A stretch of DNA of 35,011 nucleotides from Bryobacterales bacterium (GCA_019261985.1 JAFAQY010000105.1:1-35011), one strand, 5' to 3'. Counted from the first letter of the stretch, positions 15,667 to 23,995 are shown. Numbers and translations are program-made. Notes: generated by a model not told the origin, from the sequence alone.

Positions 15667-16011
15667 TTACGCGGCTTCTCCTTCTATTTCGATGCGGCTT
15701 CCAGCGGTCACATCGACGAGGACGATGCCGTTTTCGACGCGCGTGGGATATGTCGTGATACAGGCGGGCAACGAAGCCCGCGACGCTATTCCGCTCTCAA
15801 GATCGAAGCGCCAGCCGTGCAGCGGGCAGACGACCGTCGTTCCGGACACAATTCCGTCGCACAGCGGACCGCCCTTGTGCGGGCACCGGTTATCGATTGT
15901 GAGGAAGCGTCCATCGATATTGAAAATCGCGAGTTCCTGGCCGCCGAGGGAAACGGAACGCCCCTCGCGCGCCGGAATATTTTCGATTGGAGTGATCTTC
16001 GTCCAGTTCAT
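15667..16011 (-). CDS. nirD: Assimilatory nitrite reductase small subunit (Rieske protein NirD)
   Basis: A 114-residue Rieske [2Fe-2S] protein with the cluster ligands in CPHKGGPLC and CPLHGWRFDL, typical of NirD, the small partner of NirB. The start is taken as ATG 16011 because it overlaps the nirB stop in an ATGA quartet, the usual coupling arrangement. A TTG at 16026 would lengthen it by five residues but lies within a palindromic repeat. The narK gene begins 3 bp downstream. NirD helps NirB reduce nitrite to ammonium in the cytoplasm using NAD(P)H. Confidence 0.93.
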   Translation of the reverse strand: MNWTKITPIENIPAREGRSVSLGGQELAIFNIDGRFLTIDNRCPHKGGPLCDGIVSGTTVVCPLHGWRFDLESGIASRASLPACITTYPTRVENGIVLVDVTAGSRIEIEGEAA

Positions 16012-18494
16012 ATTGAAGTAGGACAAGCTTCGGCTTGTCTATTTGTAGGACAAGCTTCAGCTTGTCTATTTGTTGGACAAGCTAAAGCATGTCCTACCGG
16101 TTCCATCGGCTGAATCTGCAAAAACTGCGTCGCTTCCACCGGCGCGTCGCGCTCGAGCCAGGCATCCTTTGCCAGCGCCTTGGACCGGTGCAGCCGCTCT
16201 AACAATTTGGCGCGGTCCGCCTCCGGCGCGTACACCGTCTCCTTACGGACCTTCTCGATGCCGAGCCGCTCGACAAAATCGTAGGTGCGCTCAAGGTAAT
16301 TCGCGTTCTCGCGGTAATACTGGAAAAACAGTTCGCACGCTTCGAGCGCCTGCTCGGTTGTATCGACGGTAATCAACAAATCCGCCTTGCGCACGCTCTT
16401 GCCCGCCGCGCCGCCGACCACGACCTGCCAGCTTCCGTCCTGCCCCACCATGCCGATGTCCTTCACGGTGGCCTCGGCACAATTGCGCGGGCAACCGACC
16501 GCGCCCATCTTCACCTTGTGCGGCGTGAAAAGATTTTCGAGCCGCCGTTCAAGCTCAATCCCCGCGCGGGTCGAATCCTGCACTCCAAAACGGCAGAACT
16601 CCGTGCCAACACAGGTTTTCACCATGCGGACACCTTTGGTGTATGCCTGTCCGGACGGCATGCCGAGATCGGCCCAGACCTTCGGCAAGTCCGCCTTCTT
16701 GACGCCGAGCAGATCGATGCGCTGGCTCCCAGTGACCTTGACCATCGGAACTTCGTATTTTTCCGCCACATCGGCGATGCGCCGCAGCTCGGCCGGCGAT
16801 GTTACGCCGCCGCGCATGCGGGGAATCACGGAAAAGGTTCCGTCCTTCTGGATATTGGCGTGGACGCGATCGTTGATGAAGCGCGCCGAGCGGTCCTCAT
16901 CGTGCCCGCCGCACCACAGCATGTCGAGCATGTAACTCAGCGCCGGTTTGCAAACCTCACAGCCTTTGCGATTGCCGTAGACGTTTAGAACCTCTTGCAC
17001 GGACTTCAGCTGTTGGCCGCGCACGATGTCACGAAGCTGCTCAAAGGAAAACGGCAGGCAAGCACAAAGCGTCGTCTTGGTTTCCTCGCGAAAGTCCGGC
17101 GCGACGGCCCGCATTAACTGCTGGCATAGGCTCGTGCAGCTACCGCAGCTAGTGGATGCCCGCGTGCATTCCTTCAAATGCGAAAGGGTTGTGATTCCGT
17201 GCTCGTGGATGGCGCGGATGATGTCGCCCTTGCGGACGCCGTTGCATCCGCAGATGGTGTCGCTGTCAGGCATTTCCGCGATCTCCCGGCCCGGATCGGC
17301 GACCGGCGGGGGCGACAGAAGTTGGCGGCGCAGGGGAGCCAAATCCGTCGCGCTCCGCATCCATTCCATATAGCGGCGCTCGTCTTCGGTATCGCCGACA
17401 AGGATCATGCCCTGCAGCCGGTTGTCTTTGAGAAGAAGCTTTTTGTAAATGCCGGCAGCGGGGTCTTCATAACGAATCGCTTCGACGCCCGGCGCCGTTT
17501 CATCGATCGACCCCGCCGAAAAAATATCCACGCCCATGATCTTGAGCTTGGCCGCGGGCGCCGCGCCCGAGAAGACTGCGTCATGATTGCCCGTAATCGC
17601 CGAAGCGAGCACGCGTCCCTGCTCGTATAACGGCGCGACCAGGCCAAACGTCTGCCCCCGGTGTTCCGTGCACTCCCCGACCGCGAAAATATCGGGATCG
17701 GATGTCCGCATGCGATCGTCGACCACGATGCCGCGCCGCACCGCCAGACCCGCCGCACGGGCCACTTCGGTATTGGGCTTGATCCCTGCCGCGATCACCA
17801 CCAGGTCCGCTTCCAGTTCTTCTCCGGAGGCGAAGCGCAGCCCCTCCACGTGGCCATTTCCGCAGATGGCGGCGGTTTGCTTCGGGAGCATCACGCGGAT
17901 ACCGAGACTGTGAATCTTGCGCTGAAGATATTCGCCGCCGGTCGCGTCTAGCTGCCGTTCCATCAGGGTTTCCATCAGATGTACGACGGTGACGTCGCAG
18001 CCGCGCAGTTGCAAGCCTCGGGCGGCTTCCAATCCGAGCAAACCCCCGCCGATCACGACGGCCTTCAGGCCTTTGCGCGCCTTGGTTACCAAAGCGCGCG
18101 TATCGTCTAGGGTCCGGAACACATGCACGTTGCCCTTATCCACGCCCGGAATCGGAGGAACAAACGCGCTGCTGCCGGTCGCGAGAATCAGGTTGTCGTA
18201 GGGCGTTTCGCCGCCGGTTTCATCCAGAACCAGCCGTTCGCTGCGATCGATAGCGGTCACGCGCGTACCCAGCCGCGCGCGTATGCCGTTTTCCTGATAC
18301 CAGTTGCGGCCGTTGAGAACGATGTCGTCGGCGGTCTTTTCCCCCGCGAGAACCATGGACAGAAGAATGCGGTTATAGTTGACGTGCGTCTCGTCGCCGA
18401 AGATCGTGATTTCGAAATCGTGGCGGAGCTTGAGGATTTGCTCGACGCACGCCACGCCGGCCATGCCGTTGCCGACCACCACCAGTTGCTTCAT
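16008..18494 (-). CDS. nirB: Assimilatory nitrite reductase [NAD(P)H] large subunit NirB
   Basis: An 828-residue nitrite reductase that makes ammonium from nitrite with six electrons. The N-terminal FAD domain has VVGNGMAGVACVEQIL, and the NAD(P)H domain VIGGGLLGLEAARGL near residue 150. Two BFD-like [2Fe-2S] regions follow: ICGCNGVRKGDI with CTRASTSCGSC, then TLCACLPFSFEQL with GCEVCKPAL. The sulfite/nitrite reductase core binds sirohaem and 4Fe-4S through TCVGTEFC and GCPRNC. A start ATG at 18494 has AGGTGG 6 nt upstream. The last 29 or so residues, with two QAEACPTNR-like nonapeptides, are encoded by a 27-bp tandem array of palindromic repeats and are not part of the enzyme family. Confidence 0.95.
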   Translation of the reverse strand: MKQLVVVGNGMAGVACVEQILKLRHDFEITIFGDETHVNYNRILLSMVLAGEKTADDIVLNGRNWYQENGIRARLGTRVTAIDRSERLVLDETGGETPYDNLILATGSSAFVPPIPGVDKGNVHVFRTLDDTRALVTKARKGLKAVVIGGGLLGLEAARGLQLRGCDVTVVHLMETLMERQLDATGGEYLQRKIHSLGIRVMLPKQTAAICGNGHVEGLRFASGEELEADLVVIAAGIKPNTEVARAAGLAVRRGIVVDDRMRTSDPDIFAVGECTEHRGQTFGLVAPLYEQGRVLASAITGNHDAVFSGAAPAAKLKIMGVDIFSAGSIDETAPGVEAIRYEDPAAGIYKKLLLKDNRLQGMILVGDTEDERRYMEWMRSATDLAPLRRQLLSPPPVADPGREIAEMPDSDTICGCNGVRKGDIIRAIHEHGITTLSHLKECTRASTSCGSCTSLCQQLMRAVAPDFREETKTTLCACLPFSFEQLRDIVRGQQLKSVQEVLNVYGNRKGCEVCKPALSYMLDMLWCGGHDEDRSARFINDRVHANIQKDGTFSVIPRMRGGVTSPAELRRIADVAEKYEVPMVKVTGSQRIDLLGVKKADLPKVWADLGMPSGQAYTKGVRMVKTCVGTEFCRFGVQDSTRAGIELERRLENLFTPHKVKMGAVGCPRNCAEATVKDIGMVGQDGSWQVVVGGAAGKSVRKADLLITVDTTEQALEACELFFQYYRENANYLERTYDFVERLGIEKVRKETVYAPEADRAKLLERLHRSKALAKDAWLERDAPVEATQFLQIQPMEPVGHALACPTNRQAEACPTNRQAEACPTSI
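16021..16094. repeat. Palindromic repeat array A (three units, 27-bp period) at the nirB/nirD junction
   Basis: Three 20-bp palindromes start at 16021, 16048 and 16075 with an exact 27-bp period. The best unit reads GGACAAGCTTCAGCTTGTCT; the third has GCTAAAGC in the centre. The period is a multiple of three, and the array lies inside the nirB reading frame, giving repeated nonapeptides at the protein's end. Each unit can form a hairpin in the mRNA. Confidence 0.9.
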
Positions 18495-18510
18495 ATGTTG
18501 CCACCTGGTA

Positions 18511-18558
18511 GAACAAACTTCAGCTTGTCCTCACTGGTGGACAAGCTGAAGCTTGTCC
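18511..18558. repeat. Palindromic repeat array B (two units, 28-bp period) between nasC and nirB
   Basis: Two units of the same family occur at 18511-18530 (decayed left arm GAACAAAC) and 18539-18558 (perfect GGACAAGC...GCTTGTCC). They fill most of the 73-bp gap between the nasC stop and the nirB start. Confidence 0.88.
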
Positions 18559-18567
18559 AACTCCGAT

Positions 18568-20724
18568 TCATTCTCTTGCTCCTGAGCGCTCTACTCTGAC
18601 CGCGCACTGCTTATAGTTCGGTTCCCGCGAGATCGGATCGAACGCGCTCTGCGTGACCTCATTCACGTTGGTTTCCGCGTAATGGAACGGCATGAACACC
18701 TGCCCGGGCGCGATGATCTCCGTCAATCGAAGCTCCACGCCGCGCACGCGCCCGCGCCTTGAAACCACATCCACCCGGTCGTGGCTGCGCAGATTGAGCT
18801 GCTTCGCGTCGCGCGGGTTCATCTCCAGCCAGGCCTGCGGCGATAACCGCTCTAAAATCGGCACCTCGCGGGTTTTCGTGCGCGTGTGCCAGTGCTCTAC
18901 GGTGCGCCCTGTGTTGAGCACCAGTGGAAAGTCTTTGCCGGGCTGCTCGGGAAACGACTTCCATTCCGAGCAAATAAGTTTGGCGCGGCCATCCGCGGTT
19001 TGAAAAACTCCATCCGCATAAAGCCGCTCCCCGCCCCACTGCATCGCGCCTTCTTCGGCGAGCCGCTTGTAAGTGATCCCGGAGTAGTCGCACAAACGGC
19101 CTCTCGAAACCCGCCGCCATTCTTCGAATGCGTCCTCCACTGTTTGCCAGCCCGGATAAAGCTGCTCGCGCGCGCCAAGCTTCTCCGCGACAGCGAGAAA
19201 AATGTCGAAATCCGCGCGAGCCTGACCCGGAGGATCGACGGCCTTGTTGACCTTGCTCACCCGGCGTTCCGAGTTCGTATACGTGCCCTCTTTTTCTCCC
19301 CACACCGCGGCGGGCAGAACCAGGTGCGCCAGTTCGGTTGTCGGCGTGGGATGGTAGCCGTCCTGGACAACCAGAAAATCGAGGTTCGAGAGCGCCTGCT
19401 TCAAGACCTCCTGATTCGGAAACGAAACCAGCGGATTAGTCGCGATAATCCACAACGCGTGAATCTTCTTGCCCACGGCCGCTTCGACGATGTCCGGATA
19501 AGCCAGTCCCCGTTTTGCCGGCAGCCGCGATTCCTCGATGTTCCACAGGCCGGCCAGTTCGGCGCGATCTCGCGCCTCATCGAACTTCCGGTAGCCCGGC
19601 ATGCTGGAAGTGAAACCCGACTCGCGCGTACCCATCGCGTTGCATTGCCCGGTGATGGAGAAGGGCGCCGCGCCGGCGCGTCCCATATTTCCCGTCATTA
19701 GCGCGAGGTTGCAGAGCGCGTTCACGGTGGCGGTGCCTTGCGAGCTATGATTCACGCCCATCGTCCAAGCGATGAAACCCGCCTTGGCGCGCCCGTACAG
19801 AAACGCTGTCTTGTACAGCAACTCGACGCTAAGCCCGGTGATTTCGGATACGCGCTCCGGCGTGTAAGCCTTCAGAAATTCCGCAAGCTCGTCAAAACCG
19901 TTCGTATGGTGGCCAACGTATTCGCGGTCGATCAGGCCCTGCCGGATCAGAATGTGCGCAATGCCGTTGGCCAGCGCCAGATCCGACCCAGGCCGAAGGG
20001 GGAGGTGCAGATCGGCCATCATCGCGGTTTTTGAGACGCGCGGGTCCGCGACGATCAGGGTCCGGCGCGGATTGGAATCCAGATACTGGCATAAGATCGG
20101 ATGGTTGTCGGCGATGTTCGCCCCCACCAGCAGGACCACGTCCGCTTGTTCCAGGTCGGCATACGCCCCGGGAGGCCCGTCGCTGCCGAAGGAGATCTTG
20201 TAGCCGGAAACCGCCGTGGCCATGCACAGAGTCGTGTTCCCGTCATAGTTATTGGTGCCGAAGCCGAGCTGCACCAGCTTGCCAAGGGCGTAGAACTCCT
20301 CGGTCACAAGCTGTCCGGTACTGATCACGCCGAGTGAATTCGGACCGTACTTCGCTTGCACGGAACGGAAGCGCCCGACCATGGCATTGAGCGCTTCATC
20401 CCATCCAACGCGCACAAGTTTTCCGTTCTTGCGCAACAGGGGATAGCGGAGCCGGTTTTCGGCGGCGATCGTATAGTGTTCCGAAAGGCCCTTCGGGCAC
20501 AGCTTGCCGCGATTGACGGGGTGCGACGCCAGTGGCCGGGTAGCGATAGCCGCGCCGGCCTTAACGCCAATCTCTATGCCGCAACCGACAGAACAATAGC
20601 CGCAGGTCGTGGGGACCCACTTTTCAGGAATCTTCTTGGCGGAAGTATAGCCGGTTGTTTCGCCGCGCGAGTAGGCGTAGTCTTTCTGCAGCGTGTCGAT
20701 GCCGGAAAGGCGTAAGAAGTTCAT
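18568..20724 (-). CDS. nasC: Assimilatory nitrate reductase catalytic subunit (molybdopterin oxidoreductase)
   Basis: The protein is probably 718 residues from ATG 20724, which has GGAG 7 nt upstream. A TTG-started version to 20748 would include part of a palindromic repeat. The N-terminal [4Fe-4S] site is TTCGYCSVGCGIEIG (C-x2-C-x3-C). Molybdopterin-family blocks follow: KLCPKGLSEHYTI, GNTTLCMATAVSGYK, NHPILCQYLDSNPRRTLIVAD and NALCNLALMTGNMGRAGAAP. The dinucleotide-binding end has LNTGRTVEHWHTRTKTREV and MPFHYAETNVNEVT. These are typical of cytoplasmic NasA/NasC enzymes that reduce nitrate to nitrite. No NADH-binding NasB or ferredoxin gene is present; electrons probably come from the fused DmsBC-like protein encoded upstream. 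Confidence 0.93.
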   Translation of the reverse strand: MNFLRLSGIDTLQKDYAYSRGETTGYTSAKKIPEKWVPTTCGYCSVGCGIEIGVKAGAAIATRPLASHPVNRGKLCPKGLSEHYTIAAENRLRYPLLRKNGKLVRVGWDEALNAMVGRFRSVQAKYGPNSLGVISTGQLVTEEFYALGKLVQLGFGTNNYDGNTTLCMATAVSGYKISFGSDGPPGAYADLEQADVVLLVGANIADNHPILCQYLDSNPRRTLIVADPRVSKTAMMADLHLPLRPGSDLALANGIAHILIRQGLIDREYVGHHTNGFDELAEFLKAYTPERVSEITGLSVELLYKTAFLYGRAKAGFIAWTMGVNHSSQGTATVNALCNLALMTGNMGRAGAAPFSITGQCNAMGTRESGFTSSMPGYRKFDEARDRAELAGLWNIEESRLPAKRGLAYPDIVEAAVGKKIHALWIIATNPLVSFPNQEVLKQALSNLDFLVVQDGYHPTPTTELAHLVLPAAVWGEKEGTYTNSERRVSKVNKAVDPPGQARADFDIFLAVAEKLGAREQLYPGWQTVEDAFEEWRRVSRGRLCDYSGITYKRLAEEGAMQWGGERLYADGVFQTADGRAKLICSEWKSFPEQPGKDFPLVLNTGRTVEHWHTRTKTREVPILERLSPQAWLEMNPRDAKQLNLRSHDRVDVVSRRGRVRGVELRLTEIIAPGQVFMPFHYAETNVNEVTQSAFDPISREPNYKQCAVRVERSGARE

Positions 20725-20742
20725 GCACATGCTCCGGCAGTA

Positions 20743-20828
20743 GGACAAGCTTCAGCTTGTCCGGACATTAGTAATGGACAAGCTGAAGCTTGTTCAGACG
20801 TTAGCAATGGACAAGCTGAAGCTTGTCC
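20743..20828. repeat. Palindromic repeat array C (three units, 33-bp period) between dmsBC and nasC
   Basis: Three units start at 20743, 20776 and 20809 with an exact 33-bp period. They read GGACAAGCTTCAGCTTGTCC, GGACAAGCTGAAGCTTGTTC and GGACAAGCTGAAGCTTGTCC. They occupy nearly all of the 118-bp gap between the two genes. Confidence 0.9.
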
Positions 20829-20842
20829 TACTGAGCTTCCCG

Positions 20843-22387
20843 TCATGCGGCCACCTTTCCCGGCGCCGTAAACGCTGCGGCGATGTTCTTTGGCACTACG
20901 CTCACGAAGAATAGCCATCGCCCGATCAACTCCCCTCCGAGCGCTAGGAGCAGAACTAGCGGTGAAAAACTCACCACGGAAAGCACGATCACGGCAACCA
21001 GCACGGCCCCCCGAACCAGGAATGCACGCCGCAATCTGCCCGACAGCAGCAACGCCGACCCGCGTAGCTCAAACTGCTCCGATCGCGCCATCCACAAAAA
21101 CTTCAGCACTTGAGTGAAAAGTTGCGCCGCCCCGCCGGCCGCCGCCGCGTGTCCGAGCCATACCGTACCCGCCGGATCCATCGAGCGAACGAACAGAGGC
21201 CCCAGCAGCAACATGGTGGAGAAAAATTCCGCGGCCGTGTAGCGGCTATGCCATGCGGGCCTCGCCGGAACCATGTAAATCCGCGCCGAACAGAACACTC
21301 CCGCCGCGCCGCACACTGCCGTCAGTAGACCTATCCAGGCGCGGCCCGGCAAATTCAACAGCAGCATGCCCGCGTACACACCCGCGACGCCGGCGAAAAC
21401 CGAGAGCATCGCCACCTCGCGGCTCAGCCAGCTCCGCCGCAGCCCTCGCAAAGCTCGCCATGCGAACGCCGGCCGGCCCAAATGCAGTGTCGCGGCGCCC
21501 AAACTAATTCCCGCCAATGCCAGCGAGCCGAGCGCGGGCAGCAGCAATCCCGCGTGTGCTTTCAAGATGTCCAGCATCCATAACGCGGCAAATGCGCCCC
21601 CGGAAAGCTGCGTCAATACCAGCATCAAAACCAAAGGCCAATGGGGAGCTTCCGGCGCGATTCTTTGCGTATCCACGCGGCCCGTATCCGGCAGCAGGTC
21701 TTCCGGCAGCGTTACGCGCGTGGTAGAAGTACTGTCGCCGGCGGAGGGCAATCCGGGCGCTTCCGCCGCCACGAAATCGGCTCGCCATTGCGCGACGTTT
21801 ACGATTTCCACCGCGATCGCCCCTTCCGGGCAAGCCGCTACGCATGCGGGCGCCATGCCGTCGCTCAAACGGTTATGGCAGAGATCGCATTTACCCACCA
21901 CTCCCCGCTCGGGGTTGTATTGCGGAACTCCATACGAGCAGTTCCAGGTGCAATACTGGCAGCCGATGCAGGTATCGGCGTTATGGAGCACTACGCCCGT
22001 GCGCGAGTCCTTCGTATAGGCTTCCACCGGGCAGCCGATTAGACAGGATGGCTCCAGGCAATGATTGCAGCCCATCGAAAGGTGATACCGCTGCGTGTAT
22101 GGGTAATGGCCGCCTTCTACTTCGCCCACCCGCCGCCAGTTGATAGCGGCCGGGTTGCCGTTCTGCTCATTGCAAGCCACGACACAGCACTTGCAGCCGA
22201 TGCACTTTTGCATGTCGAAGTGGAAACGGTATTGTTCTCCCGCTTCGAGCGGCCGCTCGGGAATCAACGCTGCGCGGGCCTGCGTGCGCGGTTTCGTGGG
22301 TATGGCGCACAATTCGCTTTCAAACAACGGAAGGCTCGCCGTACCGTTGCGTATTGCGTCCGGATACACTATGACCGTTTGCGCCAC
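20843..22387 (-). CDS. DmsB-DmsC fusion: four-cluster ferredoxin subunit plus membrane anchor, electron donor to nitrate reductase
   Basis: The protein is probably 514 residues from GTG 22387, chosen because GGAG lies 5 nt upstream; a TTG at 22453 has no such site and would translate leader structures. The first 200 residues carry four cysteine groups of a DmsB/NrfC-type protein: CIGCKCCVVAC, CNHCLEPSCLIGC, CIGCQYCTWNC and CDLCHNRLSDGMAPACVAAC. After a linker, about eight hydrophobic helices resemble DmsC, the quinol-oxidising anchor (LVLMLVLTQLSGGAFAALW onward). In DMSO reductase these are two proteins. Here the fusion heads the nitrate operon, so it probably takes electrons from quinol and delivers them to NasC in the cytoplasm. 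Confidence 0.88.
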   Translation of the reverse strand: MAQTVIVYPDAIRNGTASLPLFESELCAIPTKPRTQARAALIPERPLEAGEQYRFHFDMQKCIGCKCCVVACNEQNGNPAAINWRRVGEVEGGHYPYTQRYHLSMGCNHCLEPSCLIGCPVEAYTKDSRTGVVLHNADTCIGCQYCTWNCSYGVPQYNPERGVVGKCDLCHNRLSDGMAPACVAACPEGAIAVEIVNVAQWRADFVAAEAPGLPSAGDSTSTTRVTLPEDLLPDTGRVDTQRIAPEAPHWPLVLMLVLTQLSGGAFAALWMLDILKAHAGLLLPALGSLALAGISLGAATLHLGRPAFAWRALRGLRRSWLSREVAMLSVFAGVAGVYAGMLLLNLPGRAWIGLLTAVCGAAGVFCSARIYMVPARPAWHSRYTAAEFFSTMLLLGPLFVRSMDPAGTVWLGHAAAAGGAAQLFTQVLKFLWMARSEQFELRGSALLLSGRLRRAFLVRGAVLVAVIVLSVVSFSPLVLLLALGGELIGRWLFFVSVVPKNIAAAFTAPGKVAA

Positions 22388-22560
22388 TAAGGCTCCGTAA
22401 GTCGAGAAAAAACTCGAGACAAATCTTTCGGCCCGCGACGAAGCAGGCGTCAATCTGTCGCTACAAGGGAACTGGCTCTGCGATGAGCCTTAGGGTGGGA
22501 TACAACAGGGTCCCGGATACTGCTACCGCCGGAAACCCGTTCGTTTCGCAAGCGAACTCA
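22388..22560 (-). promoter_or_regulatory. Structured leader of the nitrate operon, candidate antitermination element
   Basis: About 170 nt separate the predicted transcription start from the GTG start. Visible hairpins on the minus strand are GGGT...ACCC with inner CCGG/CCGG (22538-22508); GGCTC/GAGCC with hexaloop AUCGCA (22489-22474); and GCCTGC/GCGGGC with hexaloop UUCGUC (22448-22431). The last is enclosed by GACAGAT/ATTTGTC (22459-22453 with 22424-22418). A T6 run follows at 22412-22407, just before the ribosome binding site. Paired hexaloop stems ahead of a terminator are the design bound by ANTAR regulators such as NasR, which need A at loop position 1 and G at position 4. The first loop fits and the second has only the G. 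No ANTAR gene is in the window. Confidence 0.4.
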
Positions 22561-22566
22561 AAAGCA

Positions 22567-22595
22567 GTATAGCAGTGAACCGCGGATTTGTGAAG
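22567..22595 (-). promoter_or_regulatory. Sigma-70-type promoter of the nitrate assimilation operon
   Basis: On the minus strand TTCACA (22595-22590) and TATACT (22572-22567) are separated by exactly 17 bp, each one base from consensus. Transcription would start near 22560 and run through the structured leader into the DmsBC-like gene. It sits about 45 bp after the stop of the phospholipase-like gene. Confidence 0.6.
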
Positions 22596-22640
22596 TCACT
22601 TGACGAAAATAATTCTTATTGGCCCTATTTAAACAAACTT

Positions 22641-23810
22641 TTATTTGCTTCTGCCATTAGCGGGCGCGGGCGCCTTTTGAGATTCTTTAGCTCCCGGCAA
22701 CCATTCGGGACCCAAATCCTCCCGCTGCTCCACCACCTCCACAACGACGTCCTTCACAACCTCCCTGACGGCTTCCTTCACCGCTTCCTTCACGCTCTCC
22801 TCGACTTCCTTCGGATCCAACTCGACGTGCTTCTCGTCTCCCGCGATCTCGTGAATCACCGCCTGCAACACCGGCGCGACCGGCTGCAAATCCCTGGTGA
22901 CTGCCTTTGCCACCTTCTTGGCCGCTTTCGCCGCGGCGGCTTCTTCGTCCACCGCCGTTTGTTCCTTGGCTTTGTCCGCCGCCTGCCAGTCATGCTCGAA
23001 AATGGCGGCTATGCGGCTTACGATGCGCTTGTCCGGGAAAACAATTCCCACCTCCCGGCGCGCGTCGAGCTCCGCTTCCCGCAGACTCTGGCTGCCGATG
23101 AATGCATGCGTGCGATCGCGTATCATTGCCCGCGTGTGCAGACGCATGCGGTGCAGCTTCAATGCCCGAAGTGTCGCGCGCTTCTGGCCGAGCTCGCCTA
23201 GAATCCGGATATCCACCCCCGCCGCGGCGCGTTCCTCCAGAATCCGAATCATGGCGGAATCGCTGACCATCGGGTCATAGATCAGCAGCTCTTTCTTCGC
23301 GCCTTTTATGAAGCGCGCCAGTTCCTTACGCGCATTCACCGGGCTCACAATCAGCTTCTGATTACCGGCTTCGTAAACCAGTCTCTTGGTGTCGGCTTCG
23401 AATAGGCGGACCGCCTCGTGCACCAGGTTTCGATTGGTGGTGACGATGCCGAAACTGCGGCTCCGCTCGATGTCCAGATAGGTGAGATTGAAGGAGAGTA
23501 GATGCAGCTCACGCCGGTCGACGATCATCATCTTGCCGTGATAGCGCACCAAATCGTTCGACGTTCGCGCGACGTTGACACCTTCGGCCAGCAGCCGCAT
23601 TTCCAGGTCGCGCAGCCCATCTTCCCCGCCGCGATTGGCATGGGCCACCAGCGCGTGGACGAAGACTCCGCGCTTCACGGCGTTCGCCAGCGCCCGCTCA
23701 ATTTCGCTGCGGTCGAACCGGAAAATCACGATTTCGATGCTGCTCTTCGCGCTGTTAATTCCTTTAATCACCAAGCCTGGGCCGTCACCCGGCTGAATCA
23801 TCAATTGCAT
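22641..23810 (-). CDS. Phospholipase D-like (PLDc) domain protein with charged C-terminal tail
   Basis: The protein is probably 389 residues from ATG 23810, which follows GAGGGAGGG; an upstream extension to 23870 lacks support. Two PLD-like halves are visible. The first has a good HKD motif, RYHGKMMIVDRRELHLLSFN. The second reads LHTRAMIRDRTHAFIGSQS, where the motif Lys is replaced by Arg. Such proteins include cardiolipin synthases and nucleases. Residues from about 310 on form an Ala/Lys/Glu/Val-rich tail, likely helical, with repeated VKEAVKEAV-type text. No signal peptide is evident. The substrate cannot be told. It lies upstream of, and in the same direction as, the nitrate operon, which has its own promoter. 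Confidence 0.85.
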   Translation of the reverse strand: MQLMIQPGDGPGLVIKGINSAKSSIEIVIFRFDRSEIERALANAVKRGVFVHALVAHANRGGEDGLRDLEMRLLAEGVNVARTSNDLVRYHGKMMIVDRRELHLLSFNLTYLDIERSRSFGIVTTNRNLVHEAVRLFEADTKRLVYEAGNQKLIVSPVNARKELARFIKGAKKELLIYDPMVSDSAMIRILEERAAAGVDIRILGELGQKRATLRALKLHRMRLHTRAMIRDRTHAFIGSQSLREAELDARREVGIVFPDKRIVSRIAAIFEHDWQAADKAKEQTAVDEEAAAAKAAKKVAKAVTRDLQPVAPVLQAVIHEIAGDEKHVELDPKEVEESVKEAVKEAVREVVKDVVVEVVEQREDLGPEWLPGAKESQKAPAPANGRSK

Positions 23811-23924
23811 GGGATCCCTCCCTCGGCGCTGCTGAACCCCGCCCTTATGCGGCTGCAAACCGCTCGTCAACCCCGTCCCTTACGGCGGCGGTCACGCGCA
23901 GGGACTAGTCCGCGCGACTTACAC

Positions 23925-23951
23925 TTGTGCAGCTTGGTATCCGTTGTGCAG
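23925..23951 (+). promoter_or_regulatory. Direct repeat TTGTGCAG upstream of the exported kinase-like pair
   Basis: TTGTGCAG occurs at 23925-23932 and again at 23944-23951, a 19-bp period, 45 nt before the ATG at 23996, in the divergent gap with the phospholipase-like gene. It might be a regulator binding site. There is no other support. Confidence 0.2.
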
Positions 23952-23995
23952 TCGGGTTCCGTAGCTGGGTTCCCGTCCCAGCGAAAGAGTCTTGT

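Noticed and set aside
16021-20828. Evenly spaced short repeats as a CRISPR array
   Set aside because: Units are self-complementary 20-mers with near-identical 7-13 bp gaps, not 25-40 bp unique spacers, and no cas genes are present.
22388-22453. TTG-started longer form of the DmsBC fusion
   Set aside because: It has no ribosome binding site at the TTG, while GTG 22387 has GGAG at 5 nt. The extra residues show no DmsB-like sequence and coincide with leader hairpins.
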